DNA from: an uncultured Prevotellaceae bacterium | GTDB taxonomy: Bacteria; Bacteroidota; Bacteroidia; Bacteroidales; Muribaculaceae | Length of the DNA stretch: 64,000 nucleotides | Direction of reading: 5' to 3' | NCBI GenBank assembly: GCA_900318255.1 | Contig: ONJX01000003.1 | Span: 55,317 to 119,316 of the forward strand | Part shown: piece after piece, positions 34,301-42,486 of the stretch | Layout: every line of letters starts with the position of its first letter | Numbering within the stretch: the first letter of the stretch is position 1 | Position numbers and translations under genes: made by a program | Notes under the pieces: generated by a model | Told to the model about the DNA's origin: nothing | The model's input: only the letters and a program-made list of their open reading frames with translations | Databases searched by the model: none

Positions 34301-36529
34301 ACCAATAGCACAGGAAATAACACTGGCTTGGTAGCAAGCATCGAGAACGCCACCATTAAGAACCTGACTATAAATGTATCTAACAACAAGATGGTTAAAG
34401 GCTCGGGTGATTATGTGGGTATTGTTGTTGGTAAATCAACAGGCTCCACATTCGATAATGTGACAGTTCAAGGCAATGTTAGCGGTGCCAACTATGTAGC
34501 TTCAATAGCCGGCTATGCCGATGGTGGAACATTCACCAACTGTAATGCAAACGTCGGTCAGATAACTTCCACTGGTGGCTATGTTGCTGGTATCACAGGC
34601 TATGCCACCAATGCCTCATTCACCAACTGCTCAGCAAAGGACATAACAGGGATAAGCGAAGACAGTTACTTGGCAGGTGTTGATGCTTATGCAATGAACA
34701 CAACCTTTACAGGCTGCTCAGTGGATAATGTGTCGCTGTCAACCAATAATGGGGGACACGTTGGCGGCATCGCAGGTTACAGCTCGAATGACCAATTTGT
34801 GAATTGTGATGTTACTGAAAGTTCTTTCACAGGCACTGGCTCTTACGCTGGTGGTATTGCTGCCGGTTCAGTTGCTAATTCCACATTTGAGAACTGCTCA
34901 GTGACAGGAACCACCATTGGCGGCGCATCCTATGTGGGTGGTATCACAGGTCAAATCGCCAATCCACTGACCGACATCAAAGTCAAGTCAACCACAATCA
35001 ATGCAACCGGCGATTATGTAGGTGGTATCGTAGGCAAGACAACGAAAGACATAACCAACTGCTATGCCGATGTTGCATTGACAGGAAAGGATTATATTGG
35101 AGGTATTGCTGGTCACACTTCCGCTAATATTGAGATTTGTTACTCGCAAGGTAGCATTGAAACTACCGACTTGACCAATTGCCGTGCTGGCGGTATTGTA
35201 GGATATAATACTGGCAACATAACCAACTGCTACAGCACAGCCAACACTCGTGGAGGACAGTACGCAGGCGGAATCGCCGGTTACAGCTTCGGAGCTATCA
35301 ACAAGTGCTACAGCTCTGGCGACCTGTATGCAACTAAGTTTGGGGCTGGCATCGTGGGCTATCTCGATGGTGCAAGCGCATCGGTCAACAACTGCTTCGC
35401 TATCAACAACAAGATTGACGTGAGCGACCAAAATGGTGTTGCAATGCGTGTGATTGGCGGTTTCAAGAATGGTGCCGCCACACCACAGGCCAACAATTAC
35501 GCTCTCAAATCAATGGTGGTTTCGGTTAACGATGTGACACAACAAATTTATGATGACCTGCTACATGGAATTGGGGTGACACAAAACGTACTTGAAACAC
35601 AAGTAACTTATACCGCACAAGGCTGGGACTTCACCGACACTTGGGGCATCAACGAGGGTAACGGCTATCCTTATCTACTCGCTCTTGTCGAGGAAGAGAC
35701 TCCCGAGTTCACTCCTGGCGACGTGAACGATGACGGCGCAATCGACGTTGCCGACTATGTGGATGTGGCAAGCTACATCCTTGAGCAAGATCCGCAGCCG
35801 TTCAACTTTGCCGCTGCCGACCTTGATGAGGACAACGCTATCGACGTTGGCGACCTTGTGGGTGTGGCTTATCTGGCACTGAACTATGAGGGTGCTCCAA
35901 TGCTGGCTTCGGCTATTAACACTCCCGAGGCAGCAAGCATTGCCATGGATGCCAATGTCAGCGGCACAGCAAGTGAAAAATATGAGGTTTCAATTAACTT
36001 GAGCAACAACATCGCCATCACAGCTATGCAGATGGACATCAACCTGCCCGAGGGCATGACACTTGTTGACGCATCGCTGAGCGACCGCGCAAGCGCAAGC
36101 CATCAGATTGCCTTCAACAAGCTGGCTAACGGCGACTACCGCTTGCTTGCCGCCTCAAGCACTCTCAAGAGCTTCAAGAACAACGACGGTGCAGTGCTCT
36201 CACTCACTCTTGCTGGCACTCCAGGTGGCAATGGTCGGTTGAGCGGCATAAAACTCGCTACTCCCGCTGCGACCCGCTACAGCGTCGATGACATTGAGCT
36301 GAACTTTATCCCAACAGGCATCGAGAACCTGACTACCGCAGCTCGCATCTACAGCGAGGGTAACAACATCGTCATCGTTTCGCCCAGCGATGGCATGGCT
36401 CAGATTGTCCTGCCCAACGGCATGAACAAAACTGTCAAGGTTGCCACAGGTCGCAACGTTGTTGAGACTCCTGCTAAGGGATTGGTAATCGTGAAGATGG
36501 GCAACGAGGCTAAGAAACTTAGGTTCTAA
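31373..36529 (+). CDS. 3' part of the split BspA-like protein: LRR, GLUG repeats, dockerin-like, cohesin-like, sorting tail
   Basis: Host coding sequence resumes at codon ACT (31373), in frame with the 5' part, but has no proper start of its own (the frame opens at a TTG inside the element). In order it has LRR_5 repeats to about 31850; two GLUG-type repeat blocks, each opened by a GDGTEDNPYLI-like motif (31960-33830 and 34080-35500) with many YVGGIAG units; a dockerin-like pair (GDVNDDGAIDVADYVDVASY, then DLDEDNAIDVGDL); a cohesin-like beta domain (AITAMQMDINLPEGMTLVDA); and a C-terminal tail (GLVIVKMGNEAKKLRF) like type IX secretion signals. Intact, the protein would be about 1,987 residues and surface-exposed, probably adhesive. 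As it stands this part is likely silent. Confidence 0.88.
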   Translation, partial: TSVGVSAFDGCTNLTDVTWNAISCTNFSSAPFASSRSKINTFTFGNQVQTIPNYLCYGLTRLTSVSLPNTVTSIGAFAFNGCTGLTSVTIPNSVTTINGSAFKGCSNLTTVTLGDALTSIASYVFQNTNLKRIAISAMTPPTVTADAFSGLTLSNIQLSVPFDAHYRYYYHSVWKQFYYVHLSSGTTVGTGGFAGSGSGTESDPYLIFNPIQLYSVRNFTGHDGVVFKLMSDIDLTQFLQDNNPTQGWEPIGVQDSPFNGIFHGENHTISGMFSNRQSTDYNGLFGFVENATIENLTINASTMKGGNYAGTLCGFAQYSTLNNITTNATVNGKSQSGGFVGMAYNSTLNNCHHTGAVTGSGDEVGGFAGALTGTVTGCSHEGNVSGQNYTGGFVGHNSAGLTTITCNAGTVTGADYTGGFAGDNSGVSSSLISNYTTVTGGERTGGFVGHNIESLSDVTSAGQTVTGDNYTGGFIGDNNGNITDATSTLTSVIGGEHNVAGFAGYSNATFKNITSTLTAVNTQSNGYNNGGFVGYARNATMTNCKSEASITSGYILGGFIGRVVNGIIATDCYAIGDVTGNSASSSPVIGGFIGWGQGNINLTKCGTISNVSAKADSQGRSLAGGLIGYLHDDNTTKTISNCFAVGDVTAAGNYVGGLVGMSWQGNIDNSYYSGKLTGTNYVGGIVGSGSTNSLSKNYANGSISGTQYVGGIAGKISTSSSIKSSVAAQDAINATNGTIGRIYGATDATSSVGTPGTNEANRGMTTMNVVSQGQQLTVDDGEQHGTSVGKGLLKYKSTYQGINWNFSTDWTILETESYPYKPSQCAPPVFTGTLVSGSTSVTGKCASGASVYVIYDNNTYQATVNGTTWTAIVPALQSGASIKAYAVTENLIQSYFVTATVGFEGDGTEDNPYLIYTAEDLAGINSYSYYKVMNDIDLTSWINANSPTNGWTPIGKTGGGTMCQLDGDGHTISGLWTNSTGNNTGLVASIENATIKNLTINVSNNKMVKGSGDYVGIVVGKSTGSTFDNVTVQGNVSGANYVASIAGYADGGTFTNCNANVGQITSTGGYVAGITGYATNASFTNCSAKDITGISEDSYLAGVDAYAMNTTFTGCSVDNVSLSTNNGGHVGGIAGYSSNDQFVNCDVTESSFTGTGSYAGGIAAGSVANSTFENCSVTGTTIGGASYVGGITGQIANPLTDIKVKSTTINATGDYVGGIVGKTTKDITNCYADVALTGKDYIGGIAGHTSANIEICYSQGSIETTDLTNCRAGGIVGYNTGNITNCYSTANTRGGQYAGGIAGYSFGAINKCYSSGDLYATKFGAGIVGYLDGASASVNNCFAINNKIDVSDQNGVAMRVIGGFKNGAATPQANNYALKSMVVSVNDVTQQIYDDLLHGIGVTQNVLETQVTYTAQGWDFTDTWGINEGNGYPYLLALVEEETPEFTPGDVNDDGAIDVADYVDVASYILEQDPQPFNFAAADLDEDNAIDVGDLVGVAYLALNYEGAPMLASAINTPEAASIAMDANVSGTASEKYEVSINLSNNIAITAMQMDINLPEGMTLVDASLSDRASASHQIAFNKLANGDYRLLAASSTLKSFKNNDGAVLSLTLAGTPGGNGRLSGIKLATPAATRYSVDDIELNFIPTGIENLTTAARIYSEGNNIVIVSPSDGMAQIVLPNGMNKTVKVATGRNVVETPAKGLVIVKMGNEAKKLRF

Positions 36530-36581
36530 CAATCAATCAGGTGGGGCGGCTCGCCGCCTCACCTTTAAAACAAAATAAGTC

Positions 36582-37868
36582 ATGAATAAATTTTTTCTAT
36601 TATCATTATGCCTGATAGCTACTTTGAGCGCATCGGCAATCGACAAACTTTATATCAACAATTTCACTATCAACCCTGGTGAAACCAAGCAAGTGGAAAT
36701 TAATCTCGACAACGACAGCATCTACACCGCTCTGCAGGCCGACATCTATCTGCCCGAGGGACTGACTATCGAGCAGGAGGACGGTGACTATCTGTTTGAC
36801 CTTACCGACCGCAAGGGCCGCGACCACACTATCGCGAGCACCATGCTCTCGAGCGGCGCCATTCGCATCCTTATAGCCTCGCAGACTCTCAAGACCTTCA
36901 AGGAGAACAGTGGCGCACTGGTCACTTTCAACATCATCGCCGATGTCTCTTTCAGCGGCAGCAAGACTATAGAGATGAAGAATATTATTGCCACCGACGA
37001 CGCTCGTGTCAAGCACTACATGCCTAACCAGGTCATAACCGTCACGCAAGAAGGCTACACTCCTCCCACTCCAACAGGTGACAACGATTGTTTGTATATC
37101 AACGATTTCTCTATCAATCCTGGTGAGACCAAACTGGTGGAGATTAACCTTGACAACGATAGTATCTACACCGCCCTGCAGGCCGACATCTATCTGCCCG
37201 AAGGACTGACAATCGAGCAGGAGGATGGTGACTATCTGTTTGACCTTACCGACCGCAAAGGTCGCGACCACACCATTGCCAGCACCATGCTCTCGAGCGG
37301 CGCTATTCGCATCCTTATAGCCTCGCAGACGCTCAAAACCTTCAGCGGCAACAGCGGTGCGCTGGTTACTTTCAACATCATCGCCGATAACTCTTTCAGC
37401 GGGTCAAAGACCATAGAGATGAGGAATATCATAGCCACCGACAATGCGAGGGTTAAGCATTATTTCCCTAACACCACTTGCACCGTAACAGGCAATGGCG
37501 GCGGTCCAACAGGACCAGTCACTGTGACTTCGCTCGCTACCACTTCGTGCGAAATTCCTCAAGGCATCAAGGTGAAGTTTAATGTAGGCATTAGCCCAAA
37601 CAATGCCGAGAACCAGACTCTCGCTTGGACGACCAGCGACCCAAGCATTGCCACTGTGGCAGCCGACGGCACCATCGAGACCCTTGAAATGGGAACAGTT
37701 ACCATCACCGCCATCACCACCGATGGAAGCAACATCGCCGTCAACTACGTTATTAACGTCACCGAGTCGCAGTCGCAACCTGCTGGCAATTCACTCGACG
37801 TGAACGGCGACGGGTCTGTGACCAGTACCGACATAACAATGATTTACAACTATATCTTGGGAGTTTAA
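36582..37868 (+). CDS. Secreted protein with duplicated cohesin-like domain, Ig-like domain and dockerin half
   Basis: The protein has 428 residues with a signal peptide (FFLLSLCLIATLSASAIDKL). Two nearly identical domains of 148 residues follow (repeat offset 444 bp; shared ETK.VEINLDNDSIYTALQADIYLPEG). They resemble cohesin or the cohesin-like domain of the preceding gene. Then a bacterial Ig-like group 2 domain (TLAWTTSDPSIATVAADGTI) leads to one dockerin-type calcium loop (LDVNGDGSVTSTDITMIYNY). It lies 52 bp after the split gene on the same strand. The near-identity of the repeats at DNA level points to recent duplication or ongoing homogenisation. Ligands are unknown. Confidence 0.85.
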   Translation: MNKFFLLSLCLIATLSASAIDKLYINNFTINPGETKQVEINLDNDSIYTALQADIYLPEGLTIEQEDGDYLFDLTDRKGRDHTIASTMLSSGAIRILIASQTLKTFKENSGALVTFNIIADVSFSGSKTIEMKNIIATDDARVKHYMPNQVITVTQEGYTPPTPTGDNDCLYINDFSINPGETKLVEINLDNDSIYTALQADIYLPEGLTIEQEDGDYLFDLTDRKGRDHTIASTMLSSGAIRILIASQTLKTFSGNSGALVTFNIIADNSFSGSKTIEMRNIIATDNARVKHYFPNTTCTVTGNGGGPTGPVTVTSLATTSCEIPQGIKVKFNVGISPNNAENQTLAWTTSDPSIATVAADGTIETLEMGTVTITAITTDGSNIAVNYVINVTESQSQPAGNSLDVNGDGSVTSTDITMIYNYILGV

Positions 37869-37898
37869 CGATGTTGAATATAGTTATTTTTATAAAAT

Positions 37899-38093
37899 AT
37901 GAAATGCTTAAACACTGCCGCAGCTGGCGACGTGAACGACGACGGACGGGTCACCGCTGCCGACGTAACAGTACTCTATGACCTCCTGCTTAACAACGAC
38001 ACCACCAATCTTGTGAATGGCGACTTGAACGGCGACGGCATTGTCACCAGCGCCGACGTCACTGCCATCTACGACATCCTGCTGGGGAACTGA
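37899..38093 (+). CDS. Stand-alone dockerin-like module, 64 residues (possible gene remnant)
   Basis: The short ORF MKCLNTAAAGDVNDDGRVTA... holds two complete calcium-loop repeats (DVNDDGRVTAADVTVLYDLL and DLNGDGIVTSADVTAIYDIL), like the tail of the 50303 gene. It lacks a signal peptide, so as it stands it would stay in the cytoplasm. It begins 30 bp after the previous gene, which itself ends with a single dockerin half. A remnant left by recombination between similar gene tails is more likely than a working gene. Confidence 0.55.
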   Translation: MKCLNTAAAGDVNDDGRVTAADVTVLYDLLLNNDTTNLVNGDLNGDGIVTSADVTAIYDILLGN

Positions 38094-38417
38094 TAATTAA
38101 GAAAAAGTCACGTCATCATGCACCGTGGCGGGAAACCTGCTGCGGTGCTTGAATTTCTTGGGGGAGACAGTCTCTCAAATTACCACAAAAATTGATCAGA
38201 TATTAAAATTAATTAAATTGAGACCAATGGCGGTCAGACAATAGTGGCCCGTGGATTCTCGCGTAGCGATGCTAGCATGATTAGGGACTTGCTTGACTAA
38301 TTCCCGATTGTTCACAATTTTGCGATATTAATCGATTGAAAGTGACGTCTCATAAATTGTTTGTAATTGTGGTTAATTGTTTGAAAAAAAGAGTAGTGCT
38401 ATAATATATACGCTTAT
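38094..38417. other. Intergenic region, one hairpin, no gene seen
   Basis: GCACCG and CGGTGC enclose an inner GCGGG/CCTGC stem (about 38130-38158), so a stable hairpin is possible after the dockerin module. It has no clean T-run. The remainder holds no ORF or known element. Confidence 0.45.
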
Positions 38418-38687
38418 ATGCAAAACAGAGAAATTTTAGCAACGATAGTAACCATTGTAATACTGGTGGTGATTGCGTTTTTCGCATTTCGTCATGCTGG
38501 AAATCTCAAAGCAGGAAAGAAGTTCTGGCTTTGTGTGCATGTGGTGGCAGGGTTGGTGCTTACGGTACTAATACTTGTTCCGTGGCCCTTTGTTGTACAA
38601 GGTCACTATCTCGCTAGAATCCTAATTCTGCCAATTGTCTATCTGTTGCTTTTCGTGCACTACTATCTTCAAGAGCATGACCCATGA
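38418..38687 (+). CDS. Small three-helix membrane protein, unknown
   Basis: The protein has 89 residues with three hydrophobic segments: ILATIVTIVILVVIAFFAF, WLCVHVVAGLVLTVLILVPW and ILILPIVYLLLFVHYYL. No family is recognised. It stands alone, with a strong hairpin right after its stop. A role in the inner membrane is all that can be said. Confidence 0.65.
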   Translation: MQNREILATIVTIVILVVIAFFAFRHAGNLKAGKKFWLCVHVVAGLVLTVLILVPWPFVVQGHYLARILILPIVYLLLFVHYYLQEHDP

Positions 38688-38690
38688 GAA

Positions 38691-38724
38691 TACTAAAGCC
38701 ACTTCGGTTGAAGTGGCTTTAGTA
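38691..38724 (+). terminator. Perfect 14-bp hairpin after the small membrane protein
   Basis: TACTAAAGCCACTT (38691-38704) pairs with AAGTGGCTTTAGTA (38711-38724) with a 6 nt loop. A T-run follows 10 nt later (38735-38740). Confidence 0.75.
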
Positions 38725-38853
38725 TAGTCTAGATTTTTTGAGATCAAAATTAGCGCATTTAGGGACACATCCTGCAGAGTCTGTATCCAGCGATGCAATG
38801 TCACATAGCATCGTAGAGACTGTTGCAAAAAGATTGTAACTGCGTCAATGTAG

Positions 38854-38936
38854 GGACAACGCGTGCGTTGTTCGGAAACCACAGGAAACACTAATTACCA
38901 GACCTCTGCCTCGCTCGGACAAGGCACGCCTTGTCC
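38854..38936 (+). repeat. Two dispersed palindromes in opposite orientation
   Basis: GGACAACGCGTGCGTTGTTC (38854-38873) and GGACAAGGCACGCCTTGTCC (38917-38936) lie 43 bp apart in inverted orientation. A C/T-rich run (CCCCTCCCCTCTCCCC type) follows at 38945-39005. Confidence 0.75.
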
Positions 38937-39138
38937 CTACATCATTCCCCCTCCCCTCTCCCCCCTCCCCTCTCACCTCTTCCCTCTCCCCCTCTGTACT
39001 CTCTACTCTATACTCAAATCTGGAAAAAGTGTATTTTTCGAGAGGCAAAAGGTGAGAAAAAGTGTATTTTTTGCTTGCTTATTTCGTTAAAAAAGTGTAT
39101 TTTTGCGGTGTTGAAAATTAAGAAAAAGCGTTAACAAT

Positions 39139-40455
39139 ATGTTACACAGGAAGATACAAGCAGCACTAAAGGACTATTTCTCGTTGGAGTCAAACAAGGT
39201 CTTGATCATTGATGGTGCACGGCAGGTTGGAAAGTCTTTTATCATCAGGCATGTGGGGCAGGAAATGTTTGAGAACTACATAGAGGTAAACCTTCTTGAG
39301 GATGCTAATGGTTCTCGATTTTTTGAGGCAGCGAGGACTCCTCAAGATTTCTACTTGCGTCTTAGCGCTATTGCTGGTGGCCGCTTGGGTGAGAGAACCA
39401 ACACATTAGTGTTTCTTGATGAGATTCAGGCTTACCCGCATCTGTTGACCATGCTCAAATTCTTGAAGGCCGAGAACCGCTACACTTATATCGCCAGTGG
39501 CTCGTTGCTTGGCGTGGCTTTGTCGCAGTCGGTGTCGATTCCCATGGGAAGCATTCAGGTGCGTCACATGTATCCACTTGACTTTGAGGAGTTCTTGATT
39601 GCAAATGGATTTGGCAAGGAAATCATTGATTATATGAGAGACCAATTCTTGCAAGAGAAGACGCTTGATGAAGGAATGCATGCCAAGGTGCTTGACTTGT
39701 TTAAAAAGTATCTGCTTGTGGGTGGAATGCCCGATGCCGTGAATGCATTTCTTGAAAGCGTCGATATAGTTGCCGTGAGAGAGATTCAGGCCGAAATACA
39801 CAACTATTATGGCACCGATGCGTCGCAATATGACAAGGATAACAAGTTGAAGATAAGGCGGGTTTATGACATGATACCGTCTAATTTGGAAAATAAACGC
39901 AAGCGAGTGTTTTTCAACCAAATAGAAGGGAAACATGGCAAGCGTTTTAGTGATTATGCCGAGGAGTTTGATTATCTTATTCAGGCAGGAATCGCACTTG
40001 AGGTGAAAGCCGTGTCACACCCAAAGTTCCCATTGCTGGAGTCGAGCAGGAAGAATCTGTTGAAATTGTATCTCAACGACGTAGGAATCCTGACGGGCCT
40101 GCTTTATGGACGCAATATAGGCGCTGTTCTTGACGAAGAGAGCGGCATCAACCTTGGCTCGGTATATGAGTCGGTTGTCGCTCAAGAACTGAATGCTCAT
40201 GGCCACGAATTATATTACTATGACAACAAGAAGAATGGCGAGGTTGACTTCCTGGTAGAGAGCGACAAACTATTGTCGGTTGTTCCCATTGAAGTGAAAT
40301 CGGGCAAAGACTACAAGGTGCACAGTGCTTTGAATGCATTTGTCGATAATGCTGAATACAATATCAAGAAATCCTTGGTGTTGTCTAACAATCGTGATAT
40401 TTATACTGAAAATGGTATCACCTATATGCCCATCTACTATGTCATGTTCCTCTGA
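39139..40455 (+). CDS. AAA_14/DUF4143 family ATPase with nuclease-like C-terminus
   Basis: The protein has 438 residues. Walker A is IDGARQVGKSFIIRH (about residues 23-37) and Walker B is NTLVFLDEIQAYP. The C-terminal DUF4143 part contains GEVDFLVESDKLLSVVPIEV and KSGKDY, a PD-(D/E)XK nuclease-like pattern. The family is abundant in gut Bacteroidales as single genes and its role is not established. It is sometimes discussed as mobile or defensive, but no such partner lies here. The ATG at 39139 is favoured because the sequence before it is repeat-rich and non-coding. The unrelated ATPase at 55314 has a similar overall plan. Confidence 0.88.
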   Translation: MLHRKIQAALKDYFSLESNKVLIIDGARQVGKSFIIRHVGQEMFENYIEVNLLEDANGSRFFEAARTPQDFYLRLSAIAGGRLGERTNTLVFLDEIQAYPHLLTMLKFLKAENRYTYIASGSLLGVALSQSVSIPMGSIQVRHMYPLDFEEFLIANGFGKEIIDYMRDQFLQEKTLDEGMHAKVLDLFKKYLLVGGMPDAVNAFLESVDIVAVREIQAEIHNYYGTDASQYDKDNKLKIRRVYDMIPSNLENKRKRVFFNQIEGKHGKRFSDYAEEFDYLIQAGIALEVKAVSHPKFPLLESSRKNLLKLYLNDVGILTGLLYGRNIGAVLDEESGINLGSVYESVVAQELNAHGHELYYYDNKKNGEVDFLVESDKLLSVVPIEVKSGKDYKVHSALNAFVDNAEYNIKKSLVLSNNRDIYTENGITYMPIYYVMFL

Positions 40456-40462
40456 TTCTCCA

Positions 40463-41122
40463 ATGAAGACTTGCCACAAAATATTGTTTGCGTTCTTGCT
40501 GCTTGGCGTGGTTGCTGGCGTAGCGATTGATGCGCACGCCTATACTCGCGTGAAGCGCATCAAGCAGGGAATCTTCCTCTACAGCAACTGGGACGCACCT
40601 TATCTCACTGTTGACACATGCCTCGACATGTCGGTTACCGAAGCGATTGTTCCCGATGTAGTCACCTGGTATGGCCGCGACTATGGTATCGCTGAGATTG
40701 GTCCTAATGCCTTTCGCGGTTGCCGCAATCTTGTCAGACTTGAAATCGGCCCTGTAATAAGCATCCTTAAAGGTGCACTGCTTGACTGTCCAAACCTGCG
40801 GGTTATTATAAGCAACAACAAGATTCCTCCTCTGCTTGAAAACCAGCACCCCTTCTATGGTAGCAAGTGGGAAGAGGTGATTGAGCCCTACCACACTCTG
40901 ACTACAATCATTGTGGTGCCTGAAGGATGCGAAGATGCCTACCGCAAAGCGCCTGGTTGGAAAGAGTTTAGGACTATCCAATCGTATGAGCCCGACGGCA
41001 GCGAGTTGCACATCGATGAAATCGACGTGCAGATCAATAATCTCGAAAGTAAGCTTGAAAGGTTAGAGCAGGAAGCCGCTAGAATCCGAAAGGAAATTGA
41101 AGCGCTGCGCAACGCCAAGTAG
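40463..41122 (+). CDS. Secreted LRR (BspA-like) protein with C-terminal coiled coil
   Basis: The start is placed at the ATG at 40463, which gives a clear signal peptide (MKTCHKILFAFLLLGVVAGVAIDAHA) and 219 residues. An earlier in-frame ATG would overlap the ATPase gene by more than 100 bp. The body has one or two LRR_5 repeats (IAEIGPNAFRGCRNLVRLEI) and the BspA-type end VVPEGCEDAYRKAPGWKEF. The last about 40 residues are a coiled coil (INNLESKLERLEQEAARIRK). It starts 7 bp after the ATPase stop and converges on the kinase gene. Confidence 0.8.
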   Translation: MKTCHKILFAFLLLGVVAGVAIDAHAYTRVKRIKQGIFLYSNWDAPYLTVDTCLDMSVTEAIVPDVVTWYGRDYGIAEIGPNAFRGCRNLVRLEIGPVISILKGALLDCPNLRVIISNNKIPPLLENQHPFYGSKWEEVIEPYHTLTTIIVVPEGCEDAYRKAPGWKEFRTIQSYEPDGSELHIDEIDVQINNLESKLERLEQEAARIRKEIEALRNAK

Positions 41123-41128
41123 TCACCA

Positions 41129-42484
41129 TCAGTCAGCGACAATCATAAAGTTCTTCATCCTTTCGAGCTTCGCAACTATCTCATTCTCATAATTGCTGCA
41201 ATGCTCCTTGAGCGCATATTCTATTTCGGCCAACTCTTTACTGGTAAAACGGTTGCGTATGCTGTTCATGTAGCCTGGTATCTTTCGCTCGCCACTGAGC
41301 GACAGAGAATGCCAGTCCATCCACAGGTATTCAACGTCGCTCAAGGTATCGACGTGTTCCTTAAGGTGGGAGGCGACGTTGGCAGCATCGACAAGCTGTA
41401 AACCATCGTTAATAGCGTTATTGACAAGTCGCTCGCGCTCGTCGATTGCTTCTTGCACTTTGAGAAGCTGCGTGTTGGAGGCGTTGAGTGAGGCAATAGT
41501 GTCTTTAAGTCCGCCAAGGTGTCCACGCAAGCTATCTTGCTGCATCTGTCCTTGCTCTATCTTAGAGGATGCATGGTTCAATGCGTTTCGCAGTGAGTCA
41601 ACCTGTTGTCGTGCCTGATTGTCCTGAACAACTATATTGCTTGAGTCTTTGCTGCTGAGTTTAATGGCAAGTAGAGAGATAGCTGTGATTAATCCTGCCA
41701 CTGACAGCGCTGCCAGTGCTATGCCTATGTTGCGCCGGCGTGTTTTGCGCCTGCTTAAGTCGCTTTTCAGCTCATTGATGCTTTGGTATCGCTCATCGAT
41801 AGGGAGGATGCATTTTTCTGCCACCTTTTTGTAGTCTTTTCCTAGATTCATCTGCCTGAGCACGAGTCCCAGGCTGTAGATGTCGTTGCGCACATCGGGT
41901 TGACTCGTGGAAGCTTGCTCGGGGGCCATATACTGCTTGGTGCCAGCAGGCTGCTTGAGGATGGCGTGGGCATCGGTGTCGGCAAGTCCGAAGTCGATGA
42001 TTTTCACGTTTTTGCCATTGGTGGTCACCATGATGTTGCTGGGCTTGATGTCGCGGTGTGCAATGCCGTGGGCGTGGATGTGTGAAAGCGTGTCAAGCAG
42101 TTGCTCGGCCACGTGAAGGCGTTCGTCGCGACTGTTTTCGCCTTCTAGCCACTTTTTTAGGGTCACACCTTCTATCCATTCCATGACAATGCATTGCCCC
42201 AGCGGGTTCACGTTTTCCAGGCCTATCACCTGCACCACGCCCGGGTGCTGCAAGCTCATGGTGATCTCAAACTCCTTGCGCAGCATCTCCTGGTAGATGA
42301 GCTTGCCGCGGCACTCGTCGGTGAGCGACTTGAGCATATACCACCTGCCATAGCGCTTGGCGCGAGTGAAGCGGTTCACGCCATGCGACGGCAACGGCTC
42401 GAGCTGCGTGAACGTCGCGCTCACGCCCTCAAAGCCATTCTCCATATATCCCGAGATTGATGAGTCGCCCATAGCGCACAGCAT
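41129..42484 (-). CDS. Membrane-anchored Hanks-type Ser/Thr protein kinase
   Basis: The protein has 451 residues. The kinase domain (about 15-250) has the VAIK-like lysine in WYMLKSL, the catalytic loop IAHRDIKPSNIMV, the Mg-binding IIDFGLAD, and GTKQYMAPEQ. A membrane helix (IGIALAALSVAGLITAISLL, about 255-275) leads to a coiled coil (SLRNALNHASSKIEQGQMQQ and beyond) and a C-terminal helical domain that would be outside the cytoplasm. The ligand-sensing role of that part is inferred. It begins 2 bp after the stop of the upstream gene, so the two form a unit: a kinase with a likely DNA-binding partner. Confidence 0.9.
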   Translation of the reverse strand: MLCAMGDSSISGYMENGFEGVSATFTQLEPLPSHGVNRFTRAKRYGRWYMLKSLTDECRGKLIYQEMLRKEFEITMSLQHPGVVQVIGLENVNPLGQCIVMEWIEGVTLKKWLEGENSRDERLHVAEQLLDTLSHIHAHGIAHRDIKPSNIMVTTNGKNVKIIDFGLADTDAHAILKQPAGTKQYMAPEQASTSQPDVRNDIYSLGLVLRQMNLGKDYKKVAEKCILPIDERYQSINELKSDLSRRKTRRRNIGIALAALSVAGLITAISLLAIKLSSKDSSNIVVQDNQARQQVDSLRNALNHASSKIEQGQMQQDSLRGHLGGLKDTIASLNASNTQLLKVQEAIDERERLVNNAINDGLQLVDAANVASHLKEHVDTLSDVEYLWMDWHSLSLSGERKIPGYMNSIRNRFTSKELAEIEYALKEHCSNYENEIVAKLERMKNFMIVAD

Positions 42485-42486
42485 TT

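Noticed and set aside
40334..40462. Upstream extension of the LRR gene at 40463
   Set aside because: It overlaps the ATPase gene in another frame, and the clear signal peptide starts at 40463.
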